Positions 24,001 to 36,059 of a stretch of 64,000 bases of DNA are shown here, piece after piece. The translations under genes and the position numbers were made by a program. Source of the DNA: Neodiprion pinetum (lineage: Eukaryota > Arthropoda > Insecta > Hymenoptera > Diprionidae); the NCBI RefSeq assembly GCF_021155775.2, contig NC_060234.1, positions 24,670,026-24,734,025 of the forward strand. Direction: 5' to 3'. Under the pieces are notes generated by a model. That model worked only from the letters and a program-made list of their open reading frames with translations, did not search any database and was not told where the DNA came from. Numbering within the stretch: position 1 is the first letter of the stretch; each line of letters begins with the position of its first letter.

Positions 24001-25400
24001 TATTGCTATAACCGTAAAAGACTGTGGTATGTGAGTGACGACCATAATTGTAAAGGAGTAACATATTTACCTGTAACACTGCACAATCCAAAAGTATAAG
24101 CATCGACAATGAAATGTTCGATTTGGAAACCTCTTAACGTATACTTGAAATAACGTATCATTGTTCGTGGGTGTAAGCATGTATAGGAAAAAGTTATCGA
24201 AAGGCACCAATTGTGCGATGATTCGATCACCACATGACAGATTTCCTCTCCTAATAACGGGGCACTCGCTTTTATGATGCACAGCTTCTAGAGGCTGATC
24301 GTGCGTGCGTCTTATATTTTACACGTTTTGCCTTTTTCGCCGTGGTTCGGCCCTTCGAAATCGTATCCTGACCAATTAGCAAGCTCAAAACTCGGTGGGT
24401 ATGTTCAAATGCGAGAAATATGAAATACCGCGTTTCAGCGAAATGACATAGATGTGTGGAACAAACGTCGACCGGCAATGAAATATCCAGGCTTTTACCC
24501 ATTTACTATATCATTCGTAAACCAAAATATATGACATGGCTTCCGCAAACTCCTGACATTCGAGAAAATACGTTCCACTGATCCATCAAAATTGCAAAAG
24601 TAGATCATTTTCGCGTTCGCAGCGAGAAGGTAAAGTTACAAGTGACGTACTTACTTAACGTAATCACCAGGTTACTCAATGATTAGAAATTAGCATGATA
24701 AAAATCGACCAATTTCTGAAGTGACAGTCGCGTCCCTAAACTCCAAAAGCATCCGTACACATATTCCGCAGTAATTGTCAGGTGCTAATTTCGTCCGTCG
24801 ATATAGTTTTGTATCGGGTGCAGCCGCTACTAATTGTAGAGCCGGTAGTCTCGGGTCAAAAGTTCAACGGCTGGTTGATCATCGGCCACGGAATGTAGAT
24901 ATCTATCGTTTCAAATTTCTGTGCCGCATGCAGTACGTCCCGGTTACCTTCTCGTTAAGCATTTAAGAACCGCGTCCGGTCATGTGAACCGACTAATGAA
25001 GCACGTCTCGACGAATTTGCGTGCGCACCAAAGTGATTCGCGCACACATTATACCCACCTACATTAGTTTGTCCCACCGCAGGGTGAGCCAAAAGTTGAA
25101 ATATGCTTTGATTTCTATCTATGTAATCTCACTACTCGGGCTTATCGCACTGTCAAATCAAGCGTACGTATGAAAATTTTAAGTTTAAAACCGTGCTCAT
25201 TGTCAGCTTCGCTCAGTCATAATCTTACGAGTTCACTGTGTGTATACTCTTGTTGATAACCATTAAGTCGCTTAATATCGAGTTTCAATCGTATTTCCCT
25301 CTCACTAATTGTTACAATACGAGTATCCACAATGGTTGGACAAAGGTAGCGGAACTTGACCCATCTCAAAGCACGTGAGCGACGGCTCCGCAAGCGACAA
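21068..25400. other. Non-coding stretch
   Basis: Mostly AT-rich DNA. A more GC-rich segment at 22.3-23.4 kb contains a purine (GAA)n-like tract at 22803-22877. No exon, RNA gene or element boundary could be supported. The tract at 25088 resembling a mariner terminal repeat has no inverted partner and was rejected. Confidence 0.5.
22803..22877 (+). repeat. Purine tract, (GAA)n-like
   Basis: Almost uninterrupted A/G sequence with AGA/GAA units, giving Lys-rich translations on plus and Phe/Leu-rich translations on minus. Confidence 0.85.
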
Positions 25401-25897
25401 AAATCCTTAATGAATTTAAGGCCGTACCCCTCCGTCCCCTAATCTCCGCTTCACCTAGCGACAACACGCCTCTCCTCTTTCAAAACGCTCTCTATCTGCA
25501 TATGTTGTCTTGCCGTAGTCTCGGGGCGCGGAGGGTCTCGATAATAATATCTCCCTCCCCCCCGTCCGCCCCCGCCTTTCCTTGCTGCAGCGCCACCGCC
25601 GCCGCTCTGGTCTCGACGAGGAGGAACCGTCAACGAAAGACGCGGAGGTGAGGGCGTAGGATTCGGGGTGACGTCACTGGGCTTACGGCTGGGTCACGTA
25701 GATGAGGTCGCTGCAGGGACGTATACCTATATCGGCGCTGCGGGTGGCGCGGAAGTGGGGGCGGAGGGGGAGGTGGGGGACGTTGACGAGCCCGGAGAAC
25801 ACCGCCGGGTGCAGGAGCGACGGTGAGGCTGACGCTGACGTTGACGGTTACGCCGTCGGAGTGGCGGGGTCGCGGTACAGGTGGAGCTCGGCGGATG
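25401..25897. other. GC-rich island upstream of a TATA box
   Basis: Strongly GC- and CpG-rich DNA with short frames on both strands, consistent with a promoter-proximal region for the TATA motif at 25898. No coding sequence is recognised. Confidence 0.4.
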
Positions 25898-25937
25898 TAT
25901 AAATTGTTGCGCCTATTTTAGGACACCGAAATCGTTC
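25898..25937 (+). promoter_or_regulatory. Candidate core promoter with TATA box
   Basis: TATAAA at 25898-25903 follows GC-rich DNA. TCGTTC at 25932-25937 matches the initiator TCAKTY at five of six positions and would place the start at 25934, so that TATA begins at -36, slightly further than the usual -31. The sequence downstream turns AT-rich and has no strong ATG and splice pair that I can support. The motif combination is suggestive but imperfect. Confidence 0.25.
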
Positions 25938-27101
25938 CGTGCTTCGATCGAGAGAGCGAGCTAGTTCGGAGAACTGAGCTCTGGAGAGCTGGCAGAGGTA
26001 GAAGTTTGCCTTGCTTGATAATAAAGGAAAAAGAATATTGAAATATCAAGGTGCGGATATTCCGGACCTCCGGAGTGGGAGCTCTGAATTCTTCGAGGGA
26101 CGGACACTCTCGATCCGACACATGTTAAATTTGTGTTCCCTAATTTACAAGCTGGTCGGATTGTTGTCAAGTGCGACATTTGCCTTCGGCGATTGTCAAA
26201 CTATCGTGTGGTAATATCAATTCACTGTAATAGGTACCGCGCTACCGATGTGTGGTTATCGTTTCGTTAGTTCGGTATGCAGGGGTATGAAAAGTACCAA
26301 TGATTAATTTCCGTTCATTCCTAAATTGTACAAGGTTTTTCTTATATTAGTTTTGGCAGTTCCCTTAACGATTCCATTTCTTTATACGTTGAATCACCGA
26401 TGAAGAGAAGATTTGCGAATTAGTTTCTAAGATGGAGTAAGGACATTCTGTTCTGATACATATCTGTAACACGTGAATAAGATTTATAAGGAGTACAGAA
26501 ATCGTACGCCTGTTATTTTAAACCTACAAGCTGATACAACAAATATTCATCAAACGTCACGCGCTTATACGTATTAAATAGGTGAACCGATTTTACCACG
26601 TCGGAACCGTGGCCAGCTTCGATCACTGTCGAATTTCGTTTTGATAAGACAATTTAGTATCGAGAAAAACAAAAATTGACGTGTTACATTTGTCGTGGGG
26701 TATGTTTTAGTAATTAGTTCGACATTTGAATGGATGTATACTTACAGTGTCGGAAACAATTTGACTAAAGCAGTAAACAAGTTTGGCCAAAAATTATGCG
26801 GTGATGGTAAATGGTGCTTCTTTTCTATATACGGAAATCGATGCCATGCTGCTTCAACACTCGTCAAGCATAATTTGATCCATCCTATCTTCGTATGTAA
26901 TTGATAAAATGAAAAGTGAACTTAAAAATAAAAATCGAGAATCAGGATGCGCGATTTTATAAGTGATTTTAAATCCGTTGTTCAACGTTCTAGAAAGCAG
27001 CTTACTGCTTAAATTAAGTTTGGTAATTCCTGAAAAAACTGAACGCTGAATCGATTGACAGAGCTGGTCAATTCGGACTGGTACGGTGTGTACGCCGGTC
27101 G
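25938..27101. other. AT-rich non-coding stretch
   Basis: Short frames only, none recognised. Nothing links the TATA motif at 25898 to a coding exon here. Confidence 0.5.
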
Positions 27102-27109
27102 TATAAAAG
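27102..27109 (+). promoter_or_regulatory. Perfect TATA box without an initiator
   Basis: TATAAAAG is an ideal TATA sequence. About 30 bases downstream there is a T/CTT-rich tract and no TCAKTY match, so use as a promoter would rely on TATA alone. It precedes the candidate exon at 27271. Confidence 0.2.
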
Positions 27110-27270
27110 TGGCATAAGAGTGTTTTTTTTTTCTTCTTCTTTTCGCGCTATCGAGATAAAATGGGCGGAAAAACGTGAGACAACTGCAGACCAGTCAGCC
27201 GACTCTCGTTCAGGGCGAAAAAAGCCGACATTTCACAACAGTGAACAAAACGACCTACACTTTCATGCAG

Positions 27271-27514
27271 GGTCGGTGTTATCAGCACTAATTGCCGAAG
27301 CACGTTTCCCCACGTTGGCCAGAGGGAATCGTGTTCGGTGCTACCTAAGAACGAGCACCGGAAGTACCGTGTTTATTTTCTTCCCTTCTCGAAGCGACCC
27401 GCGGGATTTCGGGTTAACAATCAGTGGTACACATCAACCCTTCGAGACTACGAATATAAAGGCGTTATTTTCATCGTCGAATTCCGCACGGACGCCAAGA
27501 TCATGCACGCATCG
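27271..27514 (+). other. Candidate exon with balanced codon composition, unrecognised
   Basis: An acceptor-like TTTCATGCAG at 27261-27270 opens a frame that stays clear for 81 codons to TCG|GTGAGT, with the intron GT at 27515. The stretch would enter after one base of a split codon and leave at a codon boundary. The encoded peptide is not low-complexity (for example KYRVYFLPFSKRPAGF and NNQWYTSTLRDYEY) and ends at MHAS. There is no upstream in-frame ATG, so it would have to be internal. A second frame is also open over most of it, which lowers the weight of openness. No family is recognised. Confidence 0.18.
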
Positions 27515-29300
27515 GTGAGTTCTCTTATCGACAAGCGACTTCTTTCTTTGTCCGTTTGACCCGCGCGTTGACACCTCGGTCTACGAATAACGGTGTCGTA
27601 TCGACTCGCGTCGACGCGAAACTGGTCCCGAAATAACGCCACCGGTTCGGACCACATGTGCTCGCCAGGTATATCCTGCGAGCATTTCGTGTTAGCCCGA
27701 ATCAGCCGCACGTTCGAGACCAACGCACGTGCAGAAGTGCGAGGCTGTGCTCAGTTCGGATCCCCGCTGGTGAGAGGTGGAGGTATAGGAATTAGGAAAC
27801 TGATACACCTACGTATGTATGTTGTATATATAGTTATAGGGTCTGGAGGAAAAAACTTGCCAATTTTAACATCTTACGAACGTCCCGCCGAAGGCCTACT
27901 CAGACATATTTATGGCCGTTTACGCCTCTTCCGTTAAGTAACATGTCGATGAGGAGTCGCGTTTTCGAACAGATGTGTGGAAATTTAATTAGGTATATTA
28001 CACCTATAACTTCGCATCGCAGTAAACGTCAGGTTATTATAAGTTCATCAAACAACGATAAAAATAAAACTGATTCTGAAATTGGAATAATCGACACGGA
28101 TCAAAGGGACTGTTCGTCAATTACCTGAGGTTTTATGGGGCAGCAGCTGGGTGGACGATTTTTTTGTAAACTTCCGAGGTTGTCTTCAAAATCGATCGTT
28201 ACTACCAGACTCTGACTATTTTACACGTCGCGCGGATGAAAGATACGACCAACCCTGGGAAGTTTGGATTACAATTTTAAGTTGAAATTTTGAAAATAAT
28301 ACCAAAAAACGGGGTAACCCGGCTTCGAAGCAAAATTTACAATAACGATATCCAACATCGACGGACAATGGCGAACCACGGTTTAATTAGCGGCGGGAGA
28401 GAACTCGATTTTAATATCACCCAGTCTTTGTCTCCCCAGTTTTGTTACACGGCGCGGGCGGACGTTTCGACGTCGGCGTCGCGACGCAGTTGTGTACCAG
28501 CGCCACGTGTCAGCAACGTCGTCGGGGCGGAGGTGCTCCGCGGTTATTTCGGTGATTGGTTTTATCGCGTTGGCAACAGTATGTGACCTGAGCCTAGCTC
28601 CGTCGGGAGAGGAATGGGGGGAGAGGGGAAGGGTGTCTTTTCGTACCGCACTGTCCGTTTTGATAGCCGTGCACCCGGACTCCCGTTACACGTACCTATA
28701 ATAACTAGATAACTGCAAGCCTTGTCATGTTCACTGAAAAGCTATCCCATACAGGTTTTCGGTCGCCGGTTCAGGAGCTTGTAACAGTTTACACGGCGAG
28801 CAAAAGGGCAAAGTGTAGAGTCCCAATCATCAGTTGAACACTGTGTCAATTGTCCTGTCGGAGAAAGGATATCGAAGCCAATGGTTGGTTGAATGTCTCT
28901 GGAGTAGTGAGTTTAGACGACGGGCTGCCGGAATTTAATGTAATTGTCTGCTATGTTTGGTACGCAGAACCTAGTCGGTCTTACAAAGTAGTACAAGCTC
29001 AGCGCTGGTATATATATCAAAGAATGATTGATAATTCAAAAGTCCGATCAAAGTGATGTCCGTACTGACTTTGAATTGATTTTATAATTTTTTTTCACTC
29101 CCGATTATTCTATTTCAAACGTATGTCAGTTGTCGCGTATTTCACGAAGCGAGTAGTCTATTGATTAGAAGACGACGCATTGTCGAGCTAATTGTTTTCC
29201 GGATCATTAAACGACCAAAACGTCAATTAGCTACCGCGAGTCCGATATAAGGCACCGAACCTCGAAGTCAAAGGTCTGAACTTCTCGTATCTATACCGTC
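27515..29300. other. Non-coding stretch
   Basis: GC-moderate DNA to 27.8 kb, then AT-rich. No exon or RNA gene recognised. The segment around 28.44-28.62 kb is CpG-rich. Confidence 0.5.
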
Positions 29301-30330
29301 GTACAGAGGGATGAAAGAGAATAACGTATGCCGGTCCATCGATTAAAATTTGCGAAATATCACGGAAAGCGAACTATCGTACATACGTCGACCAAGATTA
29401 GCAGGTTCGCCAGCCGGAGCTTCGTGAAAATTACCCCTCCTAGCCCACGAGTCGAATTAACCAAACTTTGGCTAGTAAAGTTTTCTAATCCCGATACAGC
29501 CGAGGCGTTGTCGGAGGCTCCTCGGAAAGTCGGCCGCTCAAAGGCGAGGCTTAAAGACCGAAAGACCGGTATAAGACGACGAGGTCCGGACACGTGGCCG
29601 AACGTTTAATCGCGAGATTAGTGATTGCGCACGGTACACAGGCGGGATACTCATTAGCAGTCGTTACGCCGGGATCCGATTCCCTCAGCGGACGGCTCCG
29701 GTCGCCTACACAAAGTGCGTCTCTGTCCGTATCTGCCTCGAACCTGCCGCCCCTCGTCGCCCCCGGAGGGAGTTCTGCCGGTTTAAAACTCGGCCGCTGT
29801 TTCTTGCCCGATACAATCTCGGCCTGACCTGACCCAACGACTCCGTCGTCTTATTCCGCGGCTGCCGGCTAAGCGCTCCTCGGCGGTGACTCCCGACGCA
29901 TTTTGCGGGTCACTCGACGGCGGGAAGTGCGTCGGAGGCGGAACGCCGAGGAGGCGGCAACGTGGCCACCATGTGTGGGGCCGAGGCGAGGCCAGTTTCT
30001 TTCTCGGCTTAGCCTCGTCGGCGCATCCTCCGGGCCGTGTAGATCGGCACGTAGAACGGCTTCGGCGACACCGCCGCGTTTCGCGGCACAAGCCGCGAGG
30101 GACTCGAAACTTTTCCTCCGGGCACCGCTGCGCGCCTAATTTTTACGCTGGAAACTTTTGCCGCGGCGCTGATCGGCTCGGTTCGCTCTAGAGCGTGACG
30201 GAGCGAAATGCGGCCGGGAGGTAGGACGTCCTCTCCTCGTCGACTCGACCTTCGTGTGCAGACTTCGACCGGGGTGTGGCGGCAACGGCCGCCTGGGAAA
30301 ACCGACCGCCGACTGTCACGCAAACCTCTT
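29301..30330. other. CpG-rich island
   Basis: High GC and CpG over about 1 kb, with multiple overlapping open frames on both strands rich in Arg, Ser, Gly and Pro. No product or start is recognised. A TATA-like GATATAAGG at about 29246 lies just upstream but lacks a matching initiator. Confidence 0.45.
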
Positions 30331-32244
30331 GGTTTTTATTTTATTTTCAAACGAGTGCTTTCGGCCAGCCACGCAAACTTTCGAAATTCGAGGGTTATTA
30401 ACAAATCCTGTGAAGTATACTTAAGCGCGACGAAATAGTCACCTGCAGATTTCCTTACCCAGAATCGCAAATAATCTCTTCCATATCGCACAAAGAAATA
30501 TCGTACAAGCCCAGACGTGCGAAAATCTGAGCCTTGCTCTTCAGGGTTTTGCGCCGTATTTATATTCAACGCGCAGGTTGAAGGAAAGTCGAGAAGAGTT
30601 TCGGTTCGGATCGTTTCTCATCTAATTCTCACTTTTTTTCCCATTTACTTATGGTTTCGAGTATGCTCGGGAAGTTTTCGAATAGGACGTGTTCTTAACG
30701 GTCCTTATTCGTCTTCCTTCCTTCTTTCGGATCCTACGACTTGTCAAGTTTCGAACCGCAATGAAAATGCTAAGAGATATTGGGTTTGATAACTGTTTTA
30801 CGACCTAGCGAAGAATTGAGGAGTTACTTGTTGCTCGGGAAAACCATCTACCGCAATACTCTGCTCGGCGAGTATCATAATTTAGTCGTTTCCTCGTCGT
30901 ATAAATCGGATATGCGTGTCTTTGTCTAGACACATCGTTATCGTTGACGGAGATCAGGACCCCGAAATAGGTATATTGTTCCACCGAGCGAGAAATCCAA
31001 CAGCAACCACCTCGTGATCAGTTTTATAGACCATCAATCATCCGGGCCGGAACCGGGCAGTTTGCAGTCATTTTCTGTTCACCCTGCCTCTTTATATTGA
31101 TTTGTTATGACACATTTTTCACAAAATCTTCTCAATTCCCTTGAATTGAGATTGTAGAAATAGGTAGCTAGTATTTACTCGTCAGATCGTTTCATCGAGG
31201 CGAAATTTTCACAAAAGTAGAAGCGATACCTACAGGTGGGTTATTAGTTAATTGAGTGAATTTGTTACGGCGAAAAGAGTGCAAGTTGTTGCTCAACGAT
31301 TTCCTCGACTCCGAATTACCGCACAAAAATGCTACGTTGATCTGTGAGCGAATTTCACACCTTCCCTAAACGTGAGTACACATCGAACTACATCTTTTAA
31401 CAGCAATAGGAGAGTTTCGAATATGTGACGAAAGTTGGTATTGTTCATTAATAGAGATTTTCGTTATGAATACATGATCTCACCGCTGACGAAAAGGTTG
31501 ATCATCGGAAGATTTAAAATGTGAACACACTCATTTGAAAATCGACCGTTGGAGTGCAACAGATCAAGGAACGATCCCGTTAAGCAAATCAAAAACGTAT
31601 CGATCAAACAAACAGGTTTTACTCAAACGTCCATTCACCAATCAAGCAATTCATATATTCCGTTCTTACGAAGCTGCAAAAAATCGTACAGAACTCAAAA
31701 CGACAGTTTGTCGATCTGTACGTTACACCGTGTTGGCACAAATCAGCAATAATCGCTACAAAGCACACCATTCGTACACAAGATCTTCCAATATACGACA
31801 TACGCGAAAGCTCCTCATCAAAACCACGGCCAAAATCATCGACTCGTCGAATCATTCGAGTTCTATAATCACGTAGTAAGTGTACGAATTACACAATTGG
31901 CGAAGCGCCAGAGGAGAACAGAGTGATTACAATGCTTGGTAAGAAGCGTTATAAGTCTGGTCTTGTTCCCCGCTGCGCTTATTCCGGTAGACCCAAGCGA
32001 TCGCCGTCTCACCCATCACAAAGCTCCTCCGAACCTCGAAATGGAGGATCCTCCGGAGTACGCGAAAGTCGGCGTAGTGTAGGTCTACCATGCCCACAGT
32101 TAGCAGCCCAACTGACTCACACACGTTCCGTCACGCGATACGGTGTCCTACGTGCAAAGACGAGCGCTACAAGTGTGCGTGCGCGCGCTTCTAGATATAT
32201 GCGAGACACAGAGCAGGGGCTGCGCCCACAGTGGGCTACGGGGT
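30331..32244. other. AT-rich non-coding stretch
   Basis: Nothing recognised. Open frames of up to 113 codons near 31.5-31.9 kb have no homology that I can name and no splice context. Confidence 0.5.
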
Positions 32245-32345
32245 TTTCTCTTTCGCCTCTTTTTTCTCTCTTTTTATTAATTTTTCTTTTTTTTTTCGTC
32301 TTCTTCTTCTTCTTCTCCTTCCTACTCCCTCTTCGTCTTCGACCT
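32245..32345 (+). repeat. Pyrimidine tract, (CTT)n/(CT)n-like
   Basis: About 100 bases of almost pure C/T, including a TTCTTCTTCTTC segment. Confidence 0.85.
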
Positions 32346-32482
32346 CTCTACCGCCTGAACCGAGGGAACGACCGAGGGGGAGAGAACTGTCGGCTCGGTC
32401 GAGCCGAGCTCTTTTGCCGAAGACTCAGGGAACGGCCGAAGGAGCGTCAAGGGGGAATGGGCGGATAGAGAGAGAGAGCGGC

Positions 32483-32499
32483 GGGGGGGGGGGGGGGGG
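32483..32499 (+). repeat. Poly-G tract, 17 bases
   Basis: Uninterrupted G-run followed by (GGA)n. Confidence 0.95.
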
Positions 32500-32655
32500 A
32501 GGAGGAGGAAGGATTCATAGGGGTACCGGGCACCCGGTATATAGTGGCCCTCTCGGCGAGAGGAAGGGTCAGAAGAGGTGAGGGATGGCAAGGGGAAGAG
32601 AGGGAGGAGGAATGACGTGACCCGAGACCCAAGGCTGAAGCCACGGGCATCTAAC

Positions 32656-32683
32656 CTCCTTCTCCTCCTCCTCCTCCTCCTCC
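32656..32683 (+). repeat. (CTC)n array
   Basis: Nine near-perfect CTC units, ending just before a GC-rich segment. Confidence 0.95.
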
Positions 32684-32762
32684 CGGGCGTATAACTGTCT
32701 GCCATCAGTGAAGGAGCTGCTCACTCTGTCCGCGACGCCGTTCGGTCTAGGCTCTGGTCGAA

Positions 32763-32782
32763 CTTTTCGAATATTCGAAAAG
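32763..32782. promoter_or_regulatory. Perfect 20-base palindrome with paired TTCGAA
   Basis: CTTTTCGAATATTCGAAAAG reads identically on both strands and holds two TTCGAA blocks separated by TA. The TTC and GAA blocks recall heat-shock elements, but the two-base spacing within each pair is missing, so it is not a canonical one. It lies about 55 bases after TCAGTG at 32705, an initiator with one mismatch, at the edge of a GC-rich island. Confidence 0.35.
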
Positions 32783-33600
32783 GGTTATCGTGCCGCGGTT
32801 TGAATTATCCGAATTTTTTAGAGCATTGAGGTCAATCGAGAACTAGATTGACATTGCAGTGGATACGTGATTGGAGAAAAGGCGTTCAATGCGAGGACGA
32901 TTATTCTACTTATATGATTTGAGAAAGGAATTTTACGGCGGTATTTCTTTCCTGTGAGATCTTTTCTGTTGAAATGTTTCACTTTAATGCAGAGTAGTTG
33001 GATTGTCTAAATTCTTTGAAACTCAGAAACAATTGAATAGAAAATTATATCTGGTTACTTTCCTCAATTACAAAATTTCCAAATTACAAAATTTTTTGCT
33101 CTTTGCTTCTAAGTTCCCTCGTCAAGAAAATCATACATCGAATCAGTTATTAAATTTCGAGTGAAAAATCTAGAATCGTTGTATCCTTGCCGTATTTTTC
33201 ATTCTGCGAAATGGCCAAACTGTCGTTCAACTCTCCTGGACACTGCAATCATTTTGACTAGCCTTCAAATGTAATACTCGCATATTGTGTACGATTAGTT
33301 GTGTAATGACTCAACGGTAGTTGACATACATTTTTAACCGTAGACCAAGAATTACGACATCCGCATCATTTTCTCGAAAAAACAGTTTCCACAGGATGAT
33401 CGCTACTCGGATTGAAGGGCCGAAGGCGTGGACGCGGCGTTGTGGCACGCTTTGATAATTTGTAGCCAAGTTGTAAGTGGTCGGGATTGTTGCCCGAAAT
33501 AACGCATCCCCTCTATCCCTCATACCTACAAACACAGCGCTCAGAATGCTTTTTCCGTTTTTCGCTGTTTCGTTTCACGTCTTACGCGCAGCCATTTTCA
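32783..33600. other. AT-rich non-coding stretch
   Basis: No gene or structured element recognised. Confidence 0.5.
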
Positions 33601-33765
33601 ATAGTTGGATGGACGGATAAATATAGACAGAGGAATAGATGAATAGCGAGATAGATAAATAAATGTATAGATGGATGGACGGATAGACAGAACAATCTTC
33701 GACAGATAGACGGATAAGTGGATAGATGGACACGTAGTTAAATAGATATGTATAGATAGATCTCA
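33601..33765 (+). repeat. Degenerate (GATA)/(GGAT) minisatellite
   Basis: About 165 bases of decayed four-base units (GATA, GATG, GGAC), giving Ile/Tyr/Ser-rich translations on the minus strand. It contains many GATA core motifs, though repeat origin is the simpler explanation. Confidence 0.85.
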
Positions 33766-35036
33766 CAAGACAACTATTAAGGCCTTCAGATCATGGGTTC
33801 CGCTGAACCTCTTAAGGGTGTTTTCTTTGGCTCAAAATATGGAGGTCTTGATGTGCAACAGTTTCATCTAACGGGCCTTCGCTGAATGTGCAATAAATTA
33901 GGTTCGTAGTCACTTAACGTTTGAGTTCAGGAGATCCTATAGTTCGAACATTATCAGAAAACACTGAAAGTTTATGTCTGTGGATGTTATGGGATTTCAC
34001 TCATGAAACTGCTGACTATTTAATAAATTTTAACCAGAGTAAAGACTGCTCTGTTAAATCAAACTACGTATCACAGGCTTCATATTTCAGGCCAAGGAAG
34101 AGACCCCAAGAATTCGAGAAGATTCCTTGATCTCTTTGTTAGTCTAAACTCATTTTAATCGTAATTCGAGTAGCACTGTGCGGATGACGTTTCAATCGCT
34201 TATCGTCAGGTTATTCCGTCAAGCCTCTCTTTTTATCAAACGATAGTACTATTTGATTTCGAACAGACGGAACAGTGGTAAAAGAGAGGAACTCTCATGC
34301 GTCATACTGTCGGTAAGATCGTTGGAACCGGACTTACGCAGGGCGACGCGTACGAATGATCTGCAATTACTCGAAGCATCGACGATTCGCGGAGGTTTAA
34401 TGCCGGCGATTTTTTCCATGCTTCTGATTACGGACCTCGAACAACCGCGGCGATCATCCGTTATCATCGCTGAGGCCGAGTCGAGCGGAGCCCGAGCCTT
34501 GCGCAATTTCGCGAGTCCTTGAACGCTTGGCTACACTCTTCTCAACGACGGCTGTCCTCTCCGCCTTTCTCGGGAAAAAATTCATCGAGAATTTCAACGG
34601 CGCCGCGGTTCTCCGATCTTTTACGAAATTCTGGTCCAGGCGCTGCGAGCGGGGCGAGACGCCTCCTGATTATTTCGAGTTTTATTATACAGTAAACGGT
34701 GAATTCTATCGATACGTTAAGTTGTCGTTCATCGACAGACGTTACGTAAGCCTGTGTCAAAATCACGCCGATCTTTGACTACATGTACATATGTCCGGCA
34801 CAGAACCGGACATGTTCCCGTACCCTGTTCTGGGTGAATTTCAATCACTGAAAGAATGAACGACGTGTCATTGTACAAACTTACGTGCTGCAAAAATAAG
34901 CGAAATTTAATTACTTAATCGAAGTGCATCGAGAATTTGAATCGAGTGACCGATGGCGGATTCTAGAATGGCGCGGTACTAAACGAACCGTAGCTCGCGA
35001 AACACGACTTCCGGAATGTTCAAATTGCACATAAGC
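33766..35036. other. Non-coding stretch with an open island at 34.25-34.78 kb
   Basis: At 34253-34522 and 34527-34778 frames stay open on both strands in GC-rich DNA, bordered by AT-rich sequence. A weak donor (TAC|GTAAGC) ends the second. No product is recognised and neither has a convincing ATG, so they are left unannotated as genes. Confidence 0.4.
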
Positions 35037-35121
35037 AAGTGCACCTAGTGCACTTTTTCCATACGGTGAATGATGTGCTTAATTGAAAATTAAAAAGTGA
35101 ACATGTTTAATTGAAAATTAA
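35037..35121. promoter_or_regulatory. Dyad plus direct repeat cluster
   Basis: AAGTGCAC and GTGCACTT form an exact inverted pair around CTA at 35037-35055. Downstream, TTAATTGAAAATTAA occurs twice, at 35079-35093 and 35107-35121, 28 bases apart. Such clustering of perfect dyad and repeated AT-rich motifs is typical of enhancers; no assay supports it here. Confidence 0.3.
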
Positions 35122-36059
35122 TTGCTTTAAATTTCAGTTTCACTACGACACGCAGCTTCTCCACCCCCTTGTGTCCCTTTCCTAATTGTGCGGCAATACT
35201 CGACCGGCGCATCGCAGTATTCAATGTCAGATAATTAAAAGACATATACATGTAGCGAACAGAAGTGGATGAGTTATACGATGCAGGAAATTCAGAAGAA
35301 GCATCGGTAGATGTTGGAAGGAATCAGCTCGACGTTACAACGCGTGGCGCAACTACTTTTTCTCTCTTCTTCTCGACCGTTACATTCCAAATTTTGAGTA
35401 TCTGTTCCTGAGATCTGAAGAGTCGGTCGGTTCCGCTCCTCCATTACTTACCCGTTTAGCATACAGCACCGCGCGGTAATCGACGCTATCCGCATGCATC
35501 TGTCTATCCGATCAACCGATCCATCTTTCTATCCACCTTGACTGGACCTCCGTACCTACGCAGCTCAGCGACTCTTACGCAATGCAACCGGCCGGTCCAT
35601 CCGCGCACAGAGAGCAGCCTCCGCACAGAAATGCACACAATTGAAGGGGACTCGACCTCACGAAGAGGGTTTCTCGGTTCCACCTTGTTCCACGGTTAGA
35701 AACGACCGCATCGAGAGAGCCTCCTGCCTCCTTACCTCCTTTCCGAGACCCGACAAGGCAAGGCAAGGATGTGCCCAGGGATGTGTGCGCGTCCGCCACA
35801 CACACGTACGCGGATTCAGAAATGTCTCCGCACACCCGTTACACGCTCCACGTGCGTTCAACGTGTAACGCGTCTGTGTGTTTGCGTGTGTGTGCGCGTG
35901 TGTGTGTAGGTGGTTCTCTCCTATACCCGTCATAATATCACAGTGCTCCGCCAGGCTTGGGTAACCCTCCTCTCTCCTATCCTAAGCAGGCCTAACTCCT
36001 CACACCCATCGCGGCCCCCACAGCCGGCGGCGGGAGCGGCGGCGACGCCGGCGACGTCG
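35122..36059. other. Sequence upstream of the 38 kb gene candidate
   Basis: AT-rich, passing to GC-rich DNA after 35.6 kb. A (GT)n tract lies at 35873-35908. No exon recognised. Confidence 0.45.
35873..35908 (+). repeat. (GT)n microsatellite
   Basis: TG dinucleotides with GC interruptions over about 36 bases. Confidence 0.9.

Noticed and set aside
25085..25105. mariner-like terminal string AGGGTGAGCCAAAAGT
   Set aside because: No inverted partner was found within several kilobases and no transposase relic is visible.
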